Assembly (NCBI RefSeq): GCF_001753165.1
Contig: NZ_CP017448.1
Coordinates: 3,103,183 to 3,167,182 of the forward strand
Direction of reading: 5' to 3'
DNA: 64,000 nucleotides
DNA from: Acidihalobacter aeolianus
Lineage (GTDB): Bacteria > Pseudomonadota > Gammaproteobacteria > DSM-5130 > Acidihalobacteraceae
Below, in pieces: positions 53,328-64,000 of the stretch. The stretch's first letter is position 1. Each line of letters starts with the position of its first letter. Under the pieces are notes generated by a model. That model was not told where the DNA came from. It saw nothing but the letters and a program-made list of their open reading frames with translations, and did not search any database. Made by a program: the position numbers and the translations under genes.

Positions 53328-54355
53328 CCGACCAGCGATGCCAGTGGCCAGCGCGGCATGGCGCGAATCTCGAGATCGTCTGACTGCCCGGCAACCAGCC
53401 TGCGCCAACCGGCATAGGCGATCATCGCGCCGTTGTCCGTGCAATATTCCGGACGCGGGAAGAAGACGCTGCCCCCCTGGTCATCCACCATAGCCGCAAG
53501 ACCTTCACGCAGGCGTCGATTCGCACTGACGCCACCCGCGACCACCAGGCGCCGGCGCCCTGTCTGCGCCAGCGCACGCCGGCACTTGATCAACAGGGTA
53601 TCGACCACCGCATCCTCGAAGGCGCGCGCGACGTCAGCGCCGATATCCGCTTCGCCGGCCTCACGCAGCGTATTCATCGCAAAGGTCTTGAGCCCGCTGA
53701 AACTGAAATCCAGCCCCGGCCGATCGGTCATCGGCCGGGGAAAGCGAAATCGCTGCCCATCGCCCTGCTGCGCCAGCGCGGCCAGCGCGGCACCGCCCGG
53801 ATATGGCAAACCCAGCAGCTTCGCGGTCTTGTCGAACGCCTCGCCGGCAGCGTCGTCCAGACTTTCCCCCAGCAGCGCGTAGCGCCCAACGTCCGCCACA
53901 TCGACCAAAAGGGTGTGCCCGCCGGATACCAACAGGGCGATGAATGGAAAATCCGGGGGCTCGGGCTCCAGCATCGGCGCCAGCAGATGCCCCTCCAGGT
54001 GGTGTACGCCGACTGTGGGCACACCCCAGCCGAAGGCCAGACTCCGTCCGACGGATGCGCCCACATGCAACGCACCGATCAGCCCTGGACCGGCCGTGTA
54101 AGCCACGGCGTCAGGCTGCATCAAGCCTGCGTGATCGAGGATCTCACGTACCAATGGCAGCAGGCGCCTGATGTGGTCGCGTGAAGCCAGTTCGGGCACC
54201 ACGCCGCCATACCGCGCGTGCATCGCGGCCTGGGTGTGCAGGCGCTCCGCGACGATGCCGCGGCCACCCTGATAAATCGCCACCCCGGTTTCGTCGCAGG
54301 ATGTCTCGATCCCCAGAACGCTGCATTGCGCGCCCTGCAAGCTAGCATTTGCCAT
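53324..54355 (-). CDS. tsaD: tRNA N6-adenosine threonylcarbamoyltransferase TsaD
   Basis: TsaD makes the t6A37 modification in ANN-decoding tRNAs. The 343-residue product has the metal histidines in [16 protein letters not shown] and the [13 protein letters not shown] segment, plus VSGGHT, EAFDK and [18 protein letters not shown] 54355 is used; a TTG two codons before is open. It is divergent from rpsU, as in most gammaproteobacteria. Confidence 0.96.
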   Translation of the reverse strand: MANASLQGAQCSVLGIETSCDETGVAIYQGGRGIVAERLHTQAAMHARYGGVVPELASRDHIRRLLPLVREILDHAGLMQPDAVAYTAGPGLIGALHVGASVGRSLAFGWGVPTVGVHHLEGHLLAPMLEPEPPDFPFIALLVSGGHTLLVDVADVGRYALLGESLDDAAGEAFDKTAKLLGLPYPGGAALAALAQQGDGQRFRFPRPMTDRPGLDFSFSGLKTFAMNTLREAGEADIGADVARAFEDAVVDTLLIKCRRALAQTGRRRLVVAGGVSANRRLREGLAAMVDDQGGSVFFPRPEYCTDNGAMIAYAGWRRLVAGQSDDLEIRAMPRWPLASLVG

Positions 54356-54458
54356 ATCCAACCTATAGAATGCTGGGTTCCGCGGTCAGGGCGCGGCGTA
54401 ATTGCATGCCCGAAACCGCACATTATTCCACAGATCCTCAAGGAGCTAGTGAGTTCGT

Positions 54459-54674
54459 ATGCCGAATGTCCGCGTGAAAGAGAACGAGCCTTTTGAAGTC
54501 GCGCTGCGCCGTTTCAAGCGCACCTGCGAGAAAGCGGGCGTGCTGACCGAAGTCCGCCGCCGCGAGTTTTACGAAAAGCCCACCTCGGTGCGCAAGCGCA
54601 AAGCCGCTGCCGCCGTGAAGCGCCAGGCCAAGCGCATTTCCCGCGAAACCGCTCGCCACACGCGCCTGTACTAA
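54459..54674 (+). CDS. rpsU: 30S ribosomal protein S21
   Basis: S21 helps initiate translation on the 30S subunit. The 71-residue product matches the family end to end ([20 protein letters not shown] to the closing RHTRLY). AAGGAG lies upstream of the ATG. It is followed by yqeY; the usual dnaG and rpoD do not follow. Confidence 0.98.
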   Translation: MPNVRVKENEPFEVALRRFKRTCEKAGVLTEVRRREFYEKPTSVRKRKAAAAVKRQAKRISRETARHTRLY

Positions 54675-54702
54675 TCGGACCAGGTCTCCGAAGGTTCTTG
54701 CA

Positions 54703-55161
54703 ATGGGCGCGCAAGCAGAGCTGAAATCCCGCATCGAGGAAAGCGTCAAAACCGCTATGCGGGCTGGCCAGCAGGAACGCCGTGACGCGCTCAGGCTGAT
54801 CCTGGCAGCCATCAAGCAAGTTGAGGTCGACACGCGCAAGGACTTGTCGGACGCCGACGTACTGGCCATCCTCGACAAGCTCGGCAAGCAGCGGCGCGAG
54901 TCTATCGAACAGTTCGCCGCCGCCGGCCGGAACGAGCTGGAAGCCAAGGAACGGCGTGAACTGGAAATCATCGCCGAGTTTCTGCCTCCTCCGCTGAGCG
55001 AAGCAGAAATAGGTGCTCTGATCGACGCCGCTATCGCGCAAGCCGGCGCCAGCAGCATCAAGGACATGGGCAAGGTCATGAATGTGCTACGCCCCGAACT
55101 GCAGGGACGAGCGGATATGGCTGCGGTGAGCGCCAGCGTCAAAACCAAGCTGAGCGGCTAA
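54703..55161 (+). CDS. yqeY: GatB/YqeY domain protein
   Basis: The 152-residue product is the YqeY type of GatB domain: MRAGQQERRDALRLILAAIK, DVLAILDKLGKQRRESIEQF and LPPPLSEAEIGALIDAAI. A tRNA-related role is inferred from the GatB similarity. It is 28 bases from rpsU and probably cotranscribed. A GCGGAC/GTCCGC stem follows at about 55176-55192 without a T-run. Confidence 0.93.
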   Translation: MGAQAELKSRIEESVKTAMRAGQQERRDALRLILAAIKQVEVDTRKDLSDADVLAILDKLGKQRRESIEQFAAAGRNELEAKERRELEIIAEFLPPPLSEAEIGALIDAAIAQAGASSIKDMGKVMNVLRPELQGRADMAAVSASVKTKLSG

Positions 55162-55259
55162 GGCGCAATAGCGCGCGGACATCAGGTCCGCTACGGCATA
55201 CCCGGTACGCGATCGTTTCCAGGACGAACCACCACCCACCCAGCGTCACAAGGATTTAG

Positions 55260-56672
<1,413 letters not shown>

Positions 56673-56698
56673 TCGCGCTGTCAGCAGGTAGCGCCAGC

Positions 56699-57202
56699 TC
56701 AGTAATGCGGCAGGTAGAGAGGATACAGCGTTTGCTCTTCCTTTTTGATCCGCTTCGTCAGCACCGCACCGATCTCTCCGAATTCCTGCAAAAAGCTGTT
56801 CGCCAGCCCATGGTCATCGGCCATTTTTTCGTATCGGTCCAGAAATCGCAGGACGATACGCCCTATCGCATCCATTTCCTGACGAAATCCCCGGATCAGC
56901 TCGGAATTCGTCTCGTCCTCAGCGAACTGCTGCGACAGGTAAAGATAGAAGCGGACGTTTTCAGTCAGCAGATGATCCTGTAGCAGATAGCGAAAATCCG
57001 CCAGCTTCGAAACCGTCCCTCCCAGATCCCCTTCGGCAAAGCGCTTCTGGATCGCCTGGTAGATCACCAGCAATTCCTGGTGATCTGATTTGAGTCTCGG
57101 CACGAGTTCAGAGCTGAAGCGGATACCGCTTTCAGCATCACTACCATCTTCCAGAACCCGGACGTTTTGCTGATGTTTCTTCTTCTTAAAAAACCCGAAC
57201 AC
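56699..57202 (-). CDS. Hemerythrin-like four-helix protein
   Basis: From GTG 57202 the 167-residue product has a basic N-terminus (FGFFKKKKHQQN) and a four-helix bundle with SDHQELLVIYQAI, LQDHLLTENVRFYLYL and MADDHGLANSF. The histidine and glutamate spacing resembles hemerythrin domains; a fold like Rsd/AlgQ (anti-sigma) is an alternative. AGGAGG is six bases before the chosen GTG. It is divergent from hemE. Oxygen or NO sensing is guesswork. Confidence 0.7.
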   Translation of the reverse strand: MFGFFKKKKHQQNVRVLEDGSDAESGIRFSSELVPRLKSDHQELLVIYQAIQKRFAEGDLGGTVSKLADFRYLLQDHLLTENVRFYLYLSQQFAEDETNSELIRGFRQEMDAIGRIVLRFLDRYEKMADDHGLANSFLQEFGEIGAVLTKRIKKEEQTLYPLYLPHY

Positions 57203-57257
57203 CACCGGCCTCCTCTCGATTAACATGCCTGCTGTATCGACAGCAAGCCGAGTTTGG

Positions 57258-57286
57258 TTGGATCGCGCGGGTATTGTCGCTAGAAT
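57258..57286 (+). promoter_or_regulatory. hemE: Sigma-70 promoter candidate for hemE
   Basis: TTGGAT at 57258-57263 and TAGAAT at 57281-57286 are 17 bases apart, 45 bases before the hemE ATG. Both hexamers match the sigma-70 consensus in four or five of six positions. Confidence 0.55.
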
Positions 57287-57331
57287 TCCCCGATCATCTC
57301 GCTCCTAACTTTTATCGGTTAAGTAAAATTT

Positions 57332-58384
57332 ATGCAAGTTCTAAAAAATGATCGCCTGCTTCGCGCACTGTTCCGTCAACCCGTCGATAAGACACCGATC
57401 TGGATCATGCGTCAGGCCGGTCGCTACCTGCCGGAGTACCGCGCTACCCGTGCGCGCGCAGGCAGCTTCATGGACTTATGCCGAACCCCTGAACTTGCCT
57501 GCGAGGTCACCCTGCAACCACTGGAGCGCTTCCCGCTCGACGCGGCGATCCTGTTCTCGGATATCCTCACGATACCCGACGCCATGGGCTTGGGTCTTTA
57601 TTTCACCGAAGGCGAAGGGCCGCGCTTCGAACGCGTCGTGCAGAGCGCGCGCGACATCGATGCGCTTGCTCGACCCGACCCCGAAATCGAGCTGCGCTAT
57701 GTGATGGACGCTGTACGCGTCATTCGGCAGTCGCTGGATGGACGCGTCCCCCTGATCGGCTTTTCAGGCAGCCCCTGGACACTGGCGACCTACATGGTCG
57801 AGGGCAGAGGCAGCCGCGAGTTCGCCAAGATCAAGGCGATGCTGTATGACAGCCCCGAACTGTTACATCGTCTGTTGAGCGTACTGGCCAGCACCGTCAG
57901 CAACTATTTGAACGCCCAGATCAGGGCCGGCGCCCAGGCGGTCATGATCTTCGACACCTGGGGTGGCATTCTGACGTCCTCGGCCTACCGGGAGTTCTCA
58001 CTCGGATACATGCAACGCATCATCGACTCGCTGATGCGTGAACATGAAGATCGCAAAGTGCCGGTCATCATGTTCACCAAGGGCGGGGGGCAGTGGCTGG
58101 AAACCATGGCCGAGATAGGCTGCGACGCACTAGGGCTCGACTGGACCGTGGATATCGACGATGCGCGCCGACGCGTAGGCGATCGCGTCGCACTACAAGG
58201 CAACATGGACCCCGCCGTGCTTTACGCAGGTCCAGACCGCATCCGTACCGAAGCCGCGCGGATCGTCGCCGCCCATGGCGGCGACGGTCATGTATTCAAC
58301 CTGGGTCATGGCATTCACCCGCAGATCGATCCCGAGCACGTCGCCGTCCTGGTGGACGCCGTGCATAACGCGCCTCGGCAATAA
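57332..58384 (+). CDS. hemE: Uroporphyrinogen decarboxylase HemE
   Basis: HemE converts uroporphyrinogen III to coproporphyrinogen III in heme synthesis. The 350-residue product has [19 protein letters not shown] near residue 22, the catalytic Asp in [31 protein letters not shown] and [11 protein letters not shown]. It supplies heme for the cbb3 oxidase in this window. Its stop lies 13 bases from the convergent hypothetical gene. Confidence 0.97.
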   Translation: MQVLKNDRLLRALFRQPVDKTPIWIMRQAGRYLPEYRATRARAGSFMDLCRTPELACEVTLQPLERFPLDAAILFSDILTIPDAMGLGLYFTEGEGPRFERVVQSARDIDALARPDPEIELRYVMDAVRVIRQSLDGRVPLIGFSGSPWTLATYMVEGRGSREFAKIKAMLYDSPELLHRLLSVLASTVSNYLNAQIRAGAQAVMIFDTWGGILTSSAYREFSLGYMQRIIDSLMREHEDRKVPVIMFTKGGGQWLETMAEIGCDALGLDWTVDIDDARRRVGDRVALQGNMDPAVLYAGPDRIRTEAARIVAAHGGDGHVFNLGHGIHPQIDPEHVAVLVDAVHNAPRQ

Positions 58385-58397
58385 CCCGATGGCCAGT

Positions 58398-59006
58398 TCA
58401 GGCCAGCGCCAGCCCATCAGCGAGAAGCTGGCGCAATTCGCCGGCATCCGCCCGCCGCATCGGTCGGCCGTCGACCGGGCTCGGCGGCGACTGGCGGATT
58501 GCATCGAGTGGGAACACGACCACTTCCACCTCATCGTCGCCCAGTCGCAGCATCAGACCGGGACGTAGCTGTACCCGTCGCCCCTCGCGTTGTACACGCT
58601 CGGTTTCACGATAGCCGACCCGGCGCTCCATCAAAGCGAAGATCACATCTTCGACGGATTCAGCAAAGACATGAAGAACGGCGCGCGAACCCAACCCAGC
58701 AGTGCCATTGAGGGCGGCCCCGACTAGCCGCGGCTGAAACGCTTCCAGCAAATCCATCGCCCGCAACGCCGATTCACGCAGGTGACGCAAGGCGGCACGA
58801 TCCTCATCGTCGAAAAATAACCGCTGATGGTCCTGCATGGCGGCCTGGATTTCGCGATTGCTCGGCAGATGCCGTCTGCCGTCCATTCTCAGTCGTTGGG
58901 CCGCCTTATGCTTGGCAGCCGCGAAATCATGCACGCCCTCCTCAAGCATGATGCGCGCACATTCCTGAGCCAGGATGATTCTTTGCCGCTCGATGTTGGT
59001 AGACAT
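58398..59006 (-). CDS. Conserved hypothetical protein
   Basis: This 202-residue product resembles an uncharacterised gammaproteobacterial family whose members have a helical N-terminus (ILAQECARIMLEEGVHDF), HLPSNREIQAAMQ, a middle part with LVGAALNGTAGLGSRAVLHVF and end in QSPPSPVDGRPMRRADAGEL. A nucleotidyltransferase-like domain is possible from the middle part. ATG 59006 has a G-rich ribosome site; an extension 12 codons upstream is less likely. Function unknown. Confidence 0.65.
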   Translation of the reverse strand: MSTNIERQRIILAQECARIMLEEGVHDFAAAKHKAAQRLRMDGRRHLPSNREIQAAMQDHQRLFFDDEDRAALRHLRESALRAMDLLEAFQPRLVGAALNGTAGLGSRAVLHVFAESVEDVIFALMERRVGYRETERVQREGRRVQLRPGLMLRLGDDEVEVVVFPLDAIRQSPPSPVDGRPMRRADAGELRQLLADGLALA

Positions 59007-59115
59007 CTTCCACCCCCTCGTTGCATTTGACGATCGGGACAACGGTTGCAGATTCGCAGATAGGCGTTGATGGATTTTGAGTTGGCTTACCTCCTCACGA
59101 TGACGGCATCTGTGG

Positions 59116-61659
59116 TCAGTAAAGTTGCTGCGTCAGCCCGCGACTGCCCTGCGGCGTAGCCTCTGTGCCGGAAACTGCCGCCGGCGTATCCGCCTTGGGC
59201 AGGTGTCCTGCACGGAAGGTCTCGAAAATAGCGTCGGCCTCGCCGGGTGCTGCCAGCAACCCGGTCTTGGGATCTATCTTGACCGTCACGATACCCGGCG
59301 GTTGCGGCATACTCGCTTCTGGCGCCCCCTTGAGCGCCGTCCCCATGAAGGCCATCCACATCGGCAATGCAGCCCGCGCACCTGTCTCGGCATGCCCCAG
59401 AGGTTGATTGTCGTCGAAACCGACCCAAGCCGTAGTCACGATATCCGAATTGAAACCACTGAACCAGGCATCGACCTGCTCGTTGGTGGTGCCGGTTTTG
59501 CCTGCCAGATCCGTACGATGAAGCCGGAGTGCCGCACGCCCCGTTCCCATGCGTATGACATCCTTCATCATGCTGGTCATCTGATAGGCGTTGCCGGCGC
59601 TGATCGCCCTGACTGCAGGAACGTAAGGGACAGACGATACCACTTTAATTGCCCGACCTGTTGTGGTCGTGGCGGGCAAGGTCGTTGATGTCGCTCCAGA
59701 TTTTGGCTGCATGCCTGGCGTAGCCCGGTCCGTGGACGTCTGACAGTCGGGTTCACACACGGTGGCTGGTTGCGCCTGGAACAGGGTGCTGCCGTCTTCG
59801 CCGACGATGCGGCTGATGTAATAGGGCTTCACGCGATAGCCGCCATTGGCAAATACGGCATATCCGGTTGCCATTTCCAGTGGCGACACACTGGCGCTGC
59901 CCAATGCCAGAGTCAAATTGTGCGGCAATCGCGCCGGGTCGAAGCCGAAGCGCGACGCATATTTGAGCGCGTAGTCGATTCCAATCGACTGTAATACACG
60001 AATCGACACGAGATTCAGCGAGTGCACCAATCCCAGCCGCAATCGCGTGGGCCCATTGAAATTCCGTTCGTAGTTTTCCGGACGCCAGACCCCCTCGAGG
60101 GCCGAATCCTTCACCACTACTGGCGCATCATTCACGAGTGTCGCCGGCGTATAACCCTCGTGCAGGGCTGCCGAGTATACGAACGGTTTGAAACTTGAAC
60201 CAGGCTGCCGCAAGGCCTGGGTCACCCGGTTGAACTTGCTTGCGTAGTAGTCGAAACCGCCGACAAGCGCGAGAATTCCGCCATTGTGAGGGTCAAGCGC
60301 AACCAACGCGCCGGAAACTTTCGGCACCTGCGCCAAAGACCAACGCCCGTGCTTTTGCCATACCCGGACCACATCGCCCGGCTTGAGCACATCACTGACC
60401 TTCTGTGGATCCTGCCCCGTGCGATTGACATTGATGTAAGGTGCCGCCCACGCTACCTCGCTCAACCCCAGCGTCACCACAGTGCCGCCAGAGAGATAAA
60501 TCCTTGCCGTCTTGGCATCCACGGACGCCACCAGCCCGGACTGCAGCCCGCCGACAGGCGGGTGGCTGTCCAACACCTGATCCCAGGCAGTGATGTCGAC
60601 TCCAGGCCCACTCCCACCGGCTGTCGGGCTTTTGGCCACGCCGGCCCGCCATTGATCGAGCTCTGCCGCGGCCAATTTCACCTTCGCTTCCGGGCCACGG
60701 TAGCCGTGCCGCTCGGTATAGGCCATCAGATCGCCACGCAGAGCCGCCACCGCATCGATCTGATCCCCAGCGTTAATGGTGGTGTAAACCTTGAACCCAT
60801 CGGTGTAAGCGCGGTCACCATAACGCTGATACATGTCCTGCCGCACCATCTCGGCCACATAGGGTGCCGGCACCTCGACGTTTGCGCCATGCAAACTGGC
60901 CGTCACCGGCGCCTGCATGGCCTGCGCGAATTGCGTGGCATCGATGAAGCCCAGATCGCGCATGCGCGTCAGCACGTAGGCACGCCGCTCCAGGGCCCGT
61001 TGCGGGTTGGCGATCGGGTTGTAGGCGGAAGGCGCTTTCGGGAGCCCCGCGATCATCGCCATCTGGGCTACGGTGAGATCGTGCACGTTCTTGCCGTAGT
61101 AGACGTGTGCAGCGGCACCTACGCCGTATGCACGGTTGCCGAGATAGATCTTGTTCAAATAGAGCTCGAGGATCTGGTCCTTGGTGAGGGCCTTCTCGAT
61201 CTTCAAGGCCAGAAACAGCTCCCGAATCTTGCGCGTATACGTCTTTTTGTCTGACAGAAAGAAATTTCGCGCCAGCTGCATGGTGATTGTGCTGCCGCCC
61301 TGTCGTTTTTGCCCCGTCTTGATCAGCTCTAAGGCAGCACGTGCGAGCCCCCTGATGCTGACGCCGGGATGCTCGTAGAAATTGGCATCCTCTGCCGCGA
61401 GAAAGGCATGCACCAAGGTGGGCGGTATCTGGTCGAAACGCAGCGGATCGCGTCGCTTCTCCCCATATTCGGCTATAAGCTTGTCGTCAGCACTGTAGAT
61501 TTTCAGCGGAACCTGATACTGCACATCGCGCAGCGTGGCCACATCAGGCAGGTTCGGGGCGAAATAGAGGTATGCGAAAGCGGCCAGCAAAGCCCCAACC
61601 GTCGCGCCACCTGCGATCAGGATCAGGAGCCCGCGCATGATCTTGCCGATGTATCTCAT
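59116..61659 (-). CDS. mrcA: Bifunctional penicillin-binding protein 1A
   Basis: PBP1A polymerises and cross-links peptidoglycan. The 847-residue product has an N-terminal helix (LLILIAGGATVGALLAAFAYLYF by position), the glycosyltransferase domain with AEDANFYEHPGVS, QGGSTITMQLARN and KIYLGNRAYGVGAAA, an OB-like insert and the transpeptidase motifs: SxxK in QPGSSFKPF, SxN as SLN, and KTGT. ATG 61659 is preferred to starts 17 codons upstream. The gene is divergent from pilM, as in pseudomonads. Confidence 0.95.
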   Translation of the reverse strand: MRYIGKIMRGLLILIAGGATVGALLAAFAYLYFAPNLPDVATLRDVQYQVPLKIYSADDKLIAEYGEKRRDPLRFDQIPPTLVHAFLAAEDANFYEHPGVSIRGLARAALELIKTGQKRQGGSTITMQLARNFFLSDKKTYTRKIRELFLALKIEKALTKDQILELYLNKIYLGNRAYGVGAAAHVYYGKNVHDLTVAQMAMIAGLPKAPSAYNPIANPQRALERRAYVLTRMRDLGFIDATQFAQAMQAPVTASLHGANVEVPAPYVAEMVRQDMYQRYGDRAYTDGFKVYTTINAGDQIDAVAALRGDLMAYTERHGYRGPEAKVKLAAAELDQWRAGVAKSPTAGGSGPGVDITAWDQVLDSHPPVGGLQSGLVASVDAKTARIYLSGGTVVTLGLSEVAWAAPYINVNRTGQDPQKVSDVLKPGDVVRVWQKHGRWSLAQVPKVSGALVALDPHNGGILALVGGFDYYASKFNRVTQALRQPGSSFKPFVYSAALHEGYTPATLVNDAPVVVKDSALEGVWRPENYERNFNGPTRLRLGLVHSLNLVSIRVLQSIGIDYALKYASRFGFDPARLPHNLTLALGSASVSPLEMATGYAVFANGGYRVKPYYISRIVGEDGSTLFQAQPATVCEPDCQTSTDRATPGMQPKSGATSTTLPATTTTGRAIKVVSSVPYVPAVRAISAGNAYQMTSMMKDVIRMGTGRAALRLHRTDLAGKTGTTNEQVDAWFSGFNSDIVTTAWVGFDDNQPLGHAETGARAALPMWMAFMGTALKGAPEASMPQPPGIVTVKIDPKTGLLAAPGEADAIFETFRAGHLPKADTPAAVSGTEATPQGSRGLTQQLY

Positions 61660-61745
61660 GGCGCCCACAGATATCCTATTTACGTTGGCCAGAACATGTG
61701 AGGCAAGCATACTATCAAACAGCCGCGGGGCGACGGCAAGACACT

Positions 61746-61773
61746 TTGCATGTTTACCAAGAACTTTTATACA
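61746..61773 (+). promoter_or_regulatory. Sigma-70 promoter candidate for pilMNO
   Basis: TTGCAT (61746-61751) and TATACA (61768-61773) are 16 bases apart in the AT-rich 181-base gap between mrcA and pilM. A second TATACT follows at 61776-61781. The leader would be about 60 bases. Confidence 0.5.
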
Positions 61774-61840
61774 CTTATACTCAATACCTCACGAGAACTA
61801 TACATAAGAAACATAACCGTCGACAGAATAGGGGAACCCC

Positions 61841-62890
61841 GTGTCGCTCCTTAGACCCAAAAAACAGTCATTGCTGGGGATAGACATCAGTTCGACAGCG
61901 GTCAAGCTGGTAGAACTCAGCCGCCATGGCAGTGGCTATCGCGTCGAATCCTACGCAGTGGAGCCCCTGCCGATGAACGCCGTGACCGAAAAAAACATCA
62001 CGGACGTCGACGCTGTCGGCGATGCCATCCGGCGCGCGGTCAAAAAATCCGGGACCAGCAACAAGTTCTGCGCACTGGCGGTCCCTTCGTCGGCCGTGAT
62101 CAGCAAGACCATCTCCCTGCCCTCCTCACTCAAGGACAGCGAGCTCGAAGGTCAGATCGAAATCGAAGCCGACCAATACATTCCCTACTCGCTTGAAGAG
62201 ATCAATCTTGATTTCCAGACTATCGGGCCCTCTCCGGGCAACCCCGACCTGACCGAGATCCTGCTTGTCGCGACCCGCAGCGAGAACGTCGATGTGCGCG
62301 TCGGTGCTGCCGATCTTGCCGGCCTCAAGCCCAAGGTACTGGACGTGGAATCCTATGCGACCGAGATCGCCTACCAGCAAACGGCCGAGCAGGGTGACGC
62401 CAAGATCGTCGCGGTCATCGACGTCGGAGCCACCATGACCAGCATCTCAGTGCTTGAGGATGGTGTAACCACGTACACACGTGAGCAACCCTTTGGCGGC
62501 AAAATGCTGACCGAAGACATCATGCGCCGTTACGGGCTCTCCTACGAAGAAGCCGGACTGGCCAAAAAGGAAGGCGGGCTGCCCGACAATTACGTCTCCG
62601 AAATCCTCGAGCCCTTCAAGGACAACATGTCCCAACAGGTGCACCGCTTCCTGCAATTTTACTATGCGGCAAGCGAGCACCAATCCGTCGAGCACATCCT
62701 GCTGGCAGGCGGTTGCGCCTCGATCGCGGGTATCGATGAGCTGATCGAATCCAGATTGGGAACCCCCACCACCATCGCCAATCCCTTCAGCCGGATGTCG
62801 ATCGCGGGAGGCGTCAACGCGCAGCGACTCGGCAGCGACGCTCCGGCCTTGATGATCGCGTGTGGACTGGCCCTCAGGAGCTTCGACTGA
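61841..62890 (+). CDS. pilM: Type IV pilus assembly protein PilM
   Basis: PilM is an actin-like cytoplasmic ATPase that links the pilus motor to the inner-membrane PilNO complex. The 349-residue product has the ATPase motifs LLGIDISSTAVKLVEL, VIDVGATMTSISVLEDG and ILLAGGCASIAGI. The start is a GTG at 61841 with GGGGAA ahead. It opens the pilMNOPQ operon; only pilMNO fall in the window. Confidence 0.95.
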   Translation: MSLLRPKKQSLLGIDISSTAVKLVELSRHGSGYRVESYAVEPLPMNAVTEKNITDVDAVGDAIRRAVKKSGTSNKFCALAVPSSAVISKTISLPSSLKDSELEGQIEIEADQYIPYSLEEINLDFQTIGPSPGNPDLTEILLVATRSENVDVRVGAADLAGLKPKVLDVESYATEIAYQQTAEQGDAKIVAVIDVGATMTSISVLEDGVTTYTREQPFGGKMLTEDIMRRYGLSYEEAGLAKKEGGLPDNYVSEILEPFKDNMSQQVHRFLQFYYAASEHQSVEHILLAGGCASIAGIDELIESRLGTPTTIANPFSRMSIAGGVNAQRLGSDAPALMIACGLALRSFD

Positions 62891-62892
62891 CC

Positions 62893-63468
62893 ATGGCCCG
62901 TATCAATCTACTGCCCTGGCGAGCCGAATTACGCAAACAGAAGCAACGCGAATTCATCGCCCTCGCGTTCTTCACCGGCATCGTCGCGGTGTTCGTCGTC
63001 TTCCTTGTGCATACGTACATGGATGGGTTGATCAGCTATCAAAATGCCCGCAACCAGTATTTGCGTAATGAGCTCACCCTCCTCGACCACAAGATCACCA
63101 AAATCAAGTCGCTGGACACCACCAAAAAAGCCCTGCTCAATCGCATGAAGATCGTGGAAGAACTCCAGGCCAGTCGCCCTGGAGTGGTGCACCTGTTCGA
63201 TCAGTTGGTCACGACCGAACCCCCGGGCCTGTACCTCACCAGCTTTGAGCAGAAAGGGGAGACAATAGCTCTCGCTGGGCGTGCGGATTCCAACGCACGT
63301 GTTTCTGCATACATGCGCCGCCTTGATGCATCACCGTGGTTCGAAAATGCAAAGCTCGATCTCATCGTCACAAAAAATACTGGGATAGGCAAAGTCAGTG
63401 ACTTCGATCTGACTGTGCAACAAAGCACGCCCGCCGCGAAAGACGCCAATAAGAAAAGGGGGCAGTGA
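62893..63468 (+). CDS. pilN: Type IV pilus assembly protein PilN
   Basis: PilN binds PilM by its N-terminal peptide INLLPWR, present at residues 4-10. The 191-residue product has one helix (FFTGIVAVFVVFLVHTYM), a coiled region and a ferredoxin-like periplasmic domain. ATG 62893 is chosen because the INLLPWR motif sits directly behind it. It begins two bases after the pilM stop and pilO begins one base after its own. Confidence 0.94.
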   Translation: MARINLLPWRAELRKQKQREFIALAFFTGIVAVFVVFLVHTYMDGLISYQNARNQYLRNELTLLDHKITKIKSLDTTKKALLNRMKIVEELQASRPGVVHLFDQLVTTEPPGLYLTSFEQKGETIALAGRADSNARVSAYMRRLDASPWFENAKLDLIVTKNTGIGKVSDFDLTVQQSTPAAKDANKKRGQ

Positions 63469-63469
63469 C

Positions 63470-64000
63470 ATGAATCTCCAGACTCTTCGCGAACTCGACC
63501 TCAACGAACTGCGACAAATCGACCTTAACAACATCGGCAGCGCACCGATCTGGGTGCGCAACCTGATACTCGCAGCCCTGTTCTTTGCGATTTTGGCCGC
63601 CGGCTATTACTTCGATACCAGCGCGCAGCGTATGCAGCTTCAAGGTGAACAGGCCCAAGAGAAATCCTTGCGTAACGAACTTGTCTTCAAGGCGCGCAGA
63701 GCGGCAAATCTAAAGATTTATGAACATCAACTCGCGGAAATGAAGCGATCCTTCGGCAAAATGCTTCAACAGTTGCCGAATAAGACCGAGATTCCCGGCC
63801 TACTCGTGGATATTTCGCAAACAGCCTTGTCCAGTGGGCTGGAAATCGATCTCTTCCGGCCCGAGCCCGAGCAGAAAAAAGGCTTTTACGCAATCAAGCC
63901 GATCCAGATTCAGGCCAAGGGGACGTACGCCGAATTCGCACACTTCGTGAGTGAGATCGCGGCTCTACCTCGCATCGTGACACTCGGCAACATCAGCATG
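63470..64000 (+). CDS. pilO: Type IV pilus assembly protein PilO (3' end cut by window edge)
   Basis: PilO pairs with PilN in the inner membrane. The frame from ATG 63470 is open to the window end, 177 codons. It shows one helix (NLILAALFFAILAAGYYF), a coiled coil, and the start of the ferredoxin-like domain with LPNKTEIPGLLVDISQ and AEFAHFVSEIAALPRIV. AGGGGG precedes the ATG. About 25-35 residues are probably missing. Confidence 0.94.
   Translation, partial: MNLQTLRELDLNELRQIDLNNIGSAPIWVRNLILAALFFAILAAGYYFDTSAQRMQLQGEQAQEKSLRNELVFKARRAANLKIYEHQLAEMKRSFGKMLQQLPNKTEIPGLLVDISQTALSSGLEIDLFRPEPEQKKGFYAIKPIQIQAKGTYAEFAHFVSEIAALPRIVTLGNISM

Overview
The window reads as a high-GC gammaproteobacterial chromosome segment. 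The basis is gene order: pilU-pilT divergent from yggS-proC-yggT, ftsY-ftsE-ftsX-rpoH, ccoNOQP-ccoGHIS, tsaD beside rpsU, and ponA divergent from pilMNO. A type IV pilus, a cbb3 high-affinity oxidase, a glycine betaine ABC importer and two CLC anion transporters would suit a salt- or acid-stressed autotroph related to Ectothiorhodospiraceae/Acidihalobacter. That placement is inference. No rRNA, tRNA, CRISPR or insertion sequence was seen.

Layout. 1-2152 (minus): twitching ATPases pilT and pilU, the latter cut by the window edge. 2261-6610 (plus): yggS, proC, yggT, a YggU/DUF167 gene and a CLC transporter with CBS domains. 6709-10203: a DUF4426 protein, a TauE/SafE-like membrane protein, a TerB-like protein and a second CLC transporter. 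10220-13243 (minus): pstS-pstC-pstA without pstB. 13361-16097 (plus): a diverged QueC-like gene, a Rof-like gene, a YkgJ-type cysteine-cluster gene, nudE and cysQ. 16195-19253: proVWX. 19291-21999: a YchJ/SEC-C protein, a two-domain SagB-type oxidoreductase, a thiamine-binding-family protein and a small Lar-like zinc ribbon.

22021-32626 is an accessory island: a DUF6933 protein, a hipBA toxin-antitoxin pair, and a type I restriction-modification operon (hsdM-hsdS-fic-HTH-hsdR) with a Fic AMPylase and a small helix-turn-helix protein between specificity and restriction subunits. It is the most accessory-looking part of the window and the best place to look for an undescribed regulatory arrangement.

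32825-42182 returns to core genes: an MFS transporter, a P-loop ATPase, metA, rmuC, rsmD, ftsY, ftsEX and rpoH. 42273-50844 (minus) is a full cbb3 oxidase operon, ending in a previously easy-to-miss 31-residue membrane microprotein and carrying an N-terminally extended FixH. 50993-59006 holds bioC-bioH, plsY, tsaD, rpsU, yqeY, gltD, a hemerythrin-like gene, hemE and a conserved hypothetical gene. 59116-64000 holds penicillin-binding protein 1A divergent from pilM-pilN-pilO; pilO runs off the window.

Functional links: pilTU and pilMNO power and align type IV pili; proVWX with the CLC proteins address osmotic and anion/proton balance; the cco operon encodes oxidase subunits plus copper delivery and assembly; cysQ and metA serve sulfur metabolism. 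Several classical neighbours are missing from their usual places (metXW, pstB/phoU, dnaG/rpoD, gltB), which points to local rearrangement.
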